Shown: positions 22,799 to 27,293 of the stretch, one piece after another
Layout: each line of letters starts with the position of its first letter
Numbering within the stretch: position 1 is the stretch's first letter
Assembly: GCA_934675115.1 (NCBI GenBank)
Contig: CAKUPH010000027.1
Coordinates: 1 to 27,293 of the forward strand
Length of the DNA: 27,293 nt
Direction of reading: 5' to 3'
From: an uncultured Oscillospiraceae bacterium
Lineage (GTDB): Bacteria; Bacillota; Clostridia; Oscillospirales; Oscillospiraceae
The notes under the pieces: generated by a model
The model's input: only the letters and a program-made list of their open reading frames with translations
The model's database searches: none
Told to the model about the DNA's origin: nothing
Translations under genes and position numbers: made by a program

Positions 22799-24760
22799 AT
22801 GTCACTGAAATATTCCAATCTTCTTTCCCCCATCAAGATCAACAACGTGGTTCTCCGTAACCGCCTGATCTGCACCGCCTCCAACCCCCACTTCATTCAG
22901 GCCACGGAGAAGTGGCCCACCGAGGCCCTTATTTCCCACTACGCCAACAAGGCCAAGGCGGGCGCGGCGGTGGTCACCGTCAAGGGCAACAACCCCGTCA
23001 AGACCACCGATCCCCACTCCCTGACGCTGGACATCCATACCGGCCAGCATCAGCACATGTTCGCCCAGGTGGCGGAGATGGTCCACTACTACGGCGCCAA
23101 GGCGTCCTACCTCGTGCTGCCCGATATGAACATCGTCAAGGGCTACGACGCCTCCGACGGCGTCCTGTCCGAGTTCGTGGCCGGCGACGGTTCCAAGGCT
23201 GAACTGGGTAAGGCCGCTCCCAAGGAGTTGCTCTACAAGATGGTGGAGACCTACGCCGAGGAGGCCAAACTGGCCCAGTCGCTGGGCTTCGACATGTGCT
23301 TCATGCATATGGCTTACCGCTTGATGTTCCCCGGCCGGTTCCTGTCCCCGCTGTCCAACAGGCGCACCGACGAGTTCGGCGGCTCCATCGAGAACCGCGC
23401 CCGGTTCCCGCTGATGATCTGCGAGGCCATCAAGAATGCCTGCGGCAAGGACTTTCTGGTGGAGATCTCCATCTCCGGCAGGGAGGACGACCTCTTCGAG
23501 GGCGGCCTGACCGTGGAGGATCAGATCGAGTTTGCCAAGCTCTGCTCCGGCAAGGTGGACATTCTCCAGATCCGCGGCGGCTCCATCGACCCGTCCCAGC
23601 CCACCTATCTGGACCCCCGGGAGATCCCCCAGCGGGATGCCGCCGCCGCCATCCGGAAGGGCCTGCGGGACGCGGGCATCAACGACGTCTACATCAACGT
23701 GGTGGGCGGCTGCCAGAATCTTGACCACTGCGAGGACATCATCACCAACGGCGAAGCCGACTTCATCGGCGCGGCCCGCTCCTTCATCGCCGATCCACAG
23801 TGGGGCGTCAAGGCCTATGAGGGCCGCAATGAGGACGTGGTGCCCTGCCTGCGGTGCAACAAGTGCCACATCCCCGGCCCGGAGAAGTGGAACACCGTCT
23901 GCTCCGTCAACCCCGAGTGGGGTCTGGAGCACAAGGTGGAGCGTCTTGTGACGCCTCCCGCCCGCAAAAAGAAGATCGCCGTCGTGGGCGGCGGCCCCAC
24001 TGGCATGGAGGCCGCGCTGCTGGCATCCAAGCGCGGACACGACGTGACCCTGTACGAGAAGGAAAACAAGCTGGGCGGCCTGATCAATGCCACCGAGGGC
24101 ATCGACATCAAGTGGACCCTCGTCAACTACCGTGACTACATGATCCGCCAGATCGAGAAGTCCGCCGTCAGCGTCAAGCTGGGCGTGGCCGCCGATGCGG
24201 AGCTGCTCCGCGGCGAGAACTACGACGAGGTCATCGTGGCCATCGGCTCCGAGCCCGCCTATCCCTCCATCCCCGGCGTTCACGGCGGGAACGTCATCCC
24301 CGCCATCGAGACCGTGGCCCGCGAGCCCGAGATGAGCCATGAGGTCGTTGTGGTGGGCGGCGGCGAGATCGGCGTGGAGATGGGTCTCCATCTGGCCAAG
24401 CACGGCCACGAGGTCACTCTGCTGGAAATGGGCTCCATCCTCTCTCCGGAGAGCGTGCCCGTCCACTTCCGCTCCCTGTTTGAAAAGGCATGGGAGACGC
24501 AGGAGGGCTTCACCTACCACCTCAACGCGAAGGTCACTGCCATCACCCCCGACGGCGTCACTTATGTGGGCGGCGACGGCGCGGAGCACACCCTGTCCGC
24601 CAAGACCGTGGTTCTGGCCGCCGGCATGAAGGCCAAGCAGGCCGAGGCCATGGCCATGATGGACGGCAACGTCCGCACCCATATGATCGGCGACTGCGAC
24701 AAGGTCGGCTGCATCCAGACCGGCGTCCGCGCCGCCTACGCGCTGGCCAACAATATCTGA
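22799..24760 (+). CDS. OYE/2,4-dienoyl-CoA reductase-type FMN/4Fe-4S/FAD oxidoreductase
   Basis: A 653-residue enzyme of the group that includes FadH, BaiCD/BaiH, FldZ and trimethylamine dehydrogenase. Residues about 1-345 are the FMN TIM barrel (LLSPIKINNVVLRNRL; FLSPLSNRRTDEFGGSIENRARFPL). A 4Fe-4S site follows as C350-x2-C353-x2-C356-x11-C368. The C-terminal half has two dinucleotide sites, VVGGGPTGMEAALLASKRGH (about 395) and VVVVGGGEIGVEMGLHLAKHGH (about 515), for FAD and NAD(P)H. Relatives reduce enoate C=C bonds or oxidise amines. The usual catalytic HGAHGYL segment is replaced by HMAYRLM (H170, Y173), so substrate or chemistry may differ. ATG 22799 follows GGAG. It sits before the UGSC-like gene, gap 22 bp. 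Confidence 0.95.
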   Translation: MSLKYSNLLSPIKINNVVLRNRLICTASNPHFIQATEKWPTEALISHYANKAKAGAAVVTVKGNNPVKTTDPHSLTLDIHTGQHQHMFAQVAEMVHYYGAKASYLVLPDMNIVKGYDASDGVLSEFVAGDGSKAELGKAAPKELLYKMVETYAEEAKLAQSLGFDMCFMHMAYRLMFPGRFLSPLSNRRTDEFGGSIENRARFPLMICEAIKNACGKDFLVEISISGREDDLFEGGLTVEDQIEFAKLCSGKVDILQIRGGSIDPSQPTYLDPREIPQRDAAAAIRKGLRDAGINDVYINVVGGCQNLDHCEDIITNGEADFIGAARSFIADPQWGVKAYEGRNEDVVPCLRCNKCHIPGPEKWNTVCSVNPEWGLEHKVERLVTPPARKKKIAVVGGGPTGMEAALLASKRGHDVTLYEKENKLGGLINATEGIDIKWTLVNYRDYMIRQIEKSAVSVKLGVAADAELLRGENYDEVIVAIGSEPAYPSIPGVHGGNVIPAIETVAREPEMSHEVVVVGGGEIGVEMGLHLAKHGHEVTLLEMGSILSPESVPVHFRSLFEKAWETQEGFTYHLNAKVTAITPDGVTYVGGDGAEHTLSAKTVVLAAGMKAKQAEAMAMMDGNVRTHMIGDCDKVGCIQTGVRAAYALANNI

Positions 24761-24782
24761 GAATCCGCAAGGAGTGAACACC

Positions 24783-26459
24783 ATGACTTATACCGTACTG
24801 TCTCCGTGGGCGGAAAGCGACCATCTGGAGAAGAATCCCATCAACCCCCGGCTGGACACGCTGGAGGGCAAGACCATCGGCCTGTACGCCTCCTTCAAGG
24901 AGTACCACCCCTTCTTCATGCAGGAGGTGGAGCGCCAGCTGGCCGCAAAGTACCCCACCGCGAAGTTCTCCCACTACACCTACATCGTGGACACGCAGGA
25001 GATCGATCAGGATCCCGAGAACTTCCCTATTTTCAAGAAGTGGCTGGACGGCGTGGACTGCGTCATCGGCGTGGGCGCCGACATGGGCTCCTGCGCCCTG
25101 TATATGGGCTACATCTTCGCTCAGATCGAGCGGCTGGGCAAGCCCGCCTGCCTGCTGAGCAAGTATCAGTACCTGCCCTCCGCCTCCAAGGGCGCGGCGG
25201 CCCGCTCCTATCCGGGGCTGCGCATCGTCACCTATGACGGGCCGGGCTTCGTCCCTGAGGGTGTGGACTGCGAGCAGTGGACCATCGGCATTTACCGGGA
25301 CGTCATCGCCGGGATGCTGGACCAGATGGCGGATGCCCTGACCCGTCCCCTCACCGAGGAGGAGAAGCATCCCGCCACTGTGGAGGACTACTCCCACAAG
25401 ACCTTCACCGGCACGCTGGATGAGCTCAACGACCTGTTCTACGCCCACGGCTGGACCAACGGCACGCCCATCAACCCGCCAACCGAGGAGGCCGTGGCCG
25501 AGATGTGCCGCGGCACCGACCTGCCGCGGGACCACGTGGTGGCCACCCTCGCCCCCATGAACGGCAAGGCCACAGTAGAGAAGATCGCCATCAACGGCGT
25601 GATGGCGGGCTGCACCCCGACCATGATGCCGCTGCTCATCGCCATTGCCGAGGGCATGGGCGACCATGACGTCATCAAGCTGGAGGGCTGGACCTGCTCC
25701 AACGCCGGCTGGCTGCCTACCATCGTGGTCAGCGGCCCCATCCGCAATGCCATCGGCATCAACTCCGGCCGGAACTTCCTGTCTGCCTACACCCGGCCTC
25801 AGGCCTGCCTGTCCCGGGCCATGGCGTACATGATCATGAACATCTCCGGCGTCCGGATGCAGCAGGAGGACATGAGCGGCCCGGGCAGCGACTGCCGCTT
25901 CGGCCTGTGCGTGGCCGAGGACGAGGAGAACTCTCCGTGGCCCACGCTGCCCGCCGATCTGGGGCTGGAGGACGGCGACAACGCCGTCACCCTGTTCTGG
26001 CCCAGCGAGCATCACCAGCTGCCTACCTTCAGCGTCAGCTCCACGCTGAACCGGCTGTGCTCTGTGTGGCACGGCGGCTTTGACGTGGGCGCCATGATCA
26101 CCCTGCCGCCCGAGACCGCCAAGCAGTTTGCCGACGCGGGCTACACCAAGCAGGACATCCTCACCTATGTGAAGGAGTACAACCGCCGTCCCTCCTCCGA
26201 GATCCCCCGCGCCGCCATCGGAAACAATCATCCCCGGAAGGGGCTGGTGTTCCCGGCCCCCGGCCTTGTCCACTCCGCGCCGCTGTTCTGGAACACGGAG
26301 CACATGTTCGTCATGGTGGCGGGCCGCGACTGGGGCATGTGCTACCTCGGCGGCGGCGACCACGGCGGCCCCATCTGCAAGAAGGCGGAGCTTCCCAAGT
26401 GCTGGGATGAGCTGTGCGCCAAGTACCCCGGCAAAATGCCTGAATATCTGGATTACTGA
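24783..26459 (+). CDS. UGSC-family protein with Met at the selenocysteine position, fused to a large unknown domain
   Basis: A 558-residue protein. Residues about 25-185 match the UGSC (seleno)protein pattern as I know it: LEGKTIGLYASFKEYH, WLDGVDCVIGVGADMGSC, then a long helix and KPACLL. The family is named for U-G-S-C, with U selenocysteine or cysteine; here the residues are M101-G102-S103-C104, M101 being an ordinary ATG at 25083. Residues about 205-558 form a second domain (NDLFYAHGWTNGTPINPPTEEAV; GVMAGCTPTMMPLLIAIAEGMGD; CVAEDEENSPWPTLPADLGL) that I cannot name; it holds several cysteines, including C104 partners. ATG 24783 follows AAGGAG at 9 nt. The neighbours suggest a redox or C-S/C-N step, but no reaction is established for this family to my knowledge. 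Confidence 0.8.
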   Translation: MTYTVLSPWAESDHLEKNPINPRLDTLEGKTIGLYASFKEYHPFFMQEVERQLAAKYPTAKFSHYTYIVDTQEIDQDPENFPIFKKWLDGVDCVIGVGADMGSCALYMGYIFAQIERLGKPACLLSKYQYLPSASKGAAARSYPGLRIVTYDGPGFVPEGVDCEQWTIGIYRDVIAGMLDQMADALTRPLTEEEKHPATVEDYSHKTFTGTLDELNDLFYAHGWTNGTPINPPTEEAVAEMCRGTDLPRDHVVATLAPMNGKATVEKIAINGVMAGCTPTMMPLLIAIAEGMGDHDVIKLEGWTCSNAGWLPTIVVSGPIRNAIGINSGRNFLSAYTRPQACLSRAMAYMIMNISGVRMQQEDMSGPGSDCRFGLCVAEDEENSPWPTLPADLGLEDGDNAVTLFWPSEHHQLPTFSVSSTLNRLCSVWHGGFDVGAMITLPPETAKQFADAGYTKQDILTYVKEYNRRPSSEIPRAAIGNNHPRKGLVFPAPGLVHSAPLFWNTEHMFVMVAGRDWGMCYLGGGDHGGPICKKAELPKCWDELCAKYPGKMPEYLDY

Positions 26460-26483
26460 TAACTTATAAAAGGAGCTATTCCT

Positions 26484-27293
26484 ATGAGCGGTTACCTGCT
26501 GAAAAACTGTACGCTTTGGGGCAGCGGAACGGCCGCCGACATCCTCGTTGAAGGAGATCGCGTCGCCCGGATTGCGCCGTCTCAGACCGCGGAGGGTGTA
26601 AAAACTGTGGATCTGACAGGCAAAACTGTCCTTCCTGGGTTTTTCAACGCCCATGTCCATCTCTACGGCGTCCACGGGCCGCTGCCCGATGAATTGCTTC
26701 AACGCTTTGCGCGGGGCGGTGTCACAACGGTACGGGATATGGGGGTCACGGCCCCCATATCCTACCAGACGTACCTTGAGTGGCTTGCGCGGCGTTCCGG
26801 GCCTGAGTATCCGAGCGTGATCTCCGCGGGGAAGTTTATCTGCGGAGCCAATACCTATGGCGCCGTCCATCCCTCCGGCGCCGTTATCGGCGAGATATTC
26901 GACGGGACGGTCAGCGGGGCTGTGGCCGCTGTGGCCGCTATGGCGGACGCGGGAGCGCGGCTGATCAAGACCGGCCTTGACTATGGTATGGATGCCAGCG
27001 ATCCGCTGGAGTATCTTTCTGAGGAGACGTTCCGTGCCATTTGCCGGCGCGCGAAGGAGCGCGGACTTCCCGCCTCCGCGCATATTACAAAAACGGATAA
27101 TTTTCTGCGGGCCTCGCGCTGGGGCCTCAGTGAGAGCGCTCATGTAACGCACAGTCCCATGACAGACGAGGAGGTTTCCGAGGCCGCGGCCAGCGGCATG
27201 GCGTTCACCGCGACGCTGTCTATTTTTGACATGGTTTCCGCTGAAACCGGTGAAAAGATCATGGACGACGCGCTTTCCAACACCTGCCGCCTG
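26484..27293 (+). CDS. Amidohydrolase, imidazolonepropionase/prolidase-like (3' end outside window)
   Basis: ATG at 26484 behind AAAAGGAG; 270 codons are open to the right edge, so the C-terminal metal aspartate is not visible. The N-terminal beta-sandwich (LLKNCTLWGSGTAADILVEGDRVARI) is followed by TVLPGFFNAHVHL with the HxH metal pair (about residues 57-59), GVTTVRDMG, GARLIKTGLDYG with the likely bridging lysine, and LPASAHITKTDNF with a further histidine ligand. Members cleave C-N bonds of cyclic or peptide-like amides in the cytoplasm. It is 24 bp after the UGSC-type gene and so probably the eighth gene of the operon. Codon use is less uniform (more GCG, TTT and GTT) than upstream genes. 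Confidence 0.92.
   Translation, partial: MSGYLLKNCTLWGSGTAADILVEGDRVARIAPSQTAEGVKTVDLTGKTVLPGFFNAHVHLYGVHGPLPDELLQRFARGGVTTVRDMGVTAPISYQTYLEWLARRSGPEYPSVISAGKFICGANTYGAVHPSGAVIGEIFDGTVSGAVAAVAAMADAGARLIKTGLDYGMDASDPLEYLSEETFRAICRRAKERGLPASAHITKTDNFLRASRWGLSESAHVTHSPMTDEEVSEAAASGMAFTATLSIFDMVSAETGEKIMDDALSNTCRL

Noticed and set aside
22802..24784. Minus-strand open frame of 660 codons opposite the OYE reductase
   Set aside because: Same artefact of high GC3; repetitive Gly/His/Asp content and no ribosome site.
25080..25091. Possible in-frame TGA selenocysteine codon in the UGSC-like gene
   Set aside because: The codon at the Sec position is plainly ATG and no in-frame TGA interrupts the gene.
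24558..27152. Minus-strand open frame of 864 codons opposite the UGSC-like and amidohydrolase genes
   Set aside because: Spans three sense genes, has Arg/Gly/His-rich low-complexity sequence and no promoter or family motif.
1..27293. tRNA genes, CRISPR repeats, insertion sequences, attachment sites
   Set aside because: No cloverleaf, regular repeat-spacer pattern, transposase frame or terminal repeats were seen on reading either strand.

Overview
The window looks like chromosome from a high-GC anaerobic Firmicute of the class Clostridia, probably an Oscillospiraceae gut bacterium of the Flavonifractor/Oscillibacter/Lawsonibacter type. The basis is Shine-Dalgarno driven genes, a tRNA-Phe T-box in front of pheST, an alr-mazF pair, a PadR cassette, and GC-rich genes that use CGG heavily for arginine. 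This placement is inferred from gene content and style, not from a database match. I see no tRNA, rRNA, CRISPR, insertion sequence or phage gene.

Positions 1-9060 are read on the minus strand and are mostly housekeeping: a truncated GNAT acetyltransferase overlapping rimI, DNA polymerase I (polA), a helix-turn-helix membrane protein, and pheT-pheS behind a T-box leader with a UUC specifier. The pheST promoter sits back-to-back with a plus-strand promoter; their -35 boxes share one base.

Positions 9163-13756 on the plus strand hold a bifunctional NAD(P)H-hydrate repair enzyme (nnr), an Fe-S flavodoxin-like protein, a lipoprotein, alanine racemase (alr) and a MazF-type toxin with no visible antitoxin. 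A small secreted protein of unknown function follows at 13853. Positions 14403-16431 form a compact PadR cassette: a near-consensus promoter overlaid by a long two-part palindrome, the repressor, and two membrane-anchored proteins. A 20-bp perfect stem, probably a shared terminator, separates this cassette from the convergent LysR gene.

Positions 16480-27293 are the most interesting part. A LysR regulator is divergent from a co-directional run of eight genes: TRAP transporter dctP-dctQ-dctM, a GPH-type sugar/carboxylate symporter, a metallo-beta-lactamase-fold hydrolase, an Old-Yellow-Enzyme/4Fe-4S/FAD reductase, a UGSC-family protein whose selenocysteine position is methionine, and an amidohydrolase that runs off the right edge. 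Tight spacing suggests one inducible catabolic operon: import of an organic acid or amide-like compound, hydrolysis of cyclic or ester bonds, and reductive processing of an unsaturated bond. I do not recognise the pathway or substrate; it is the best candidate here for an undescribed system.
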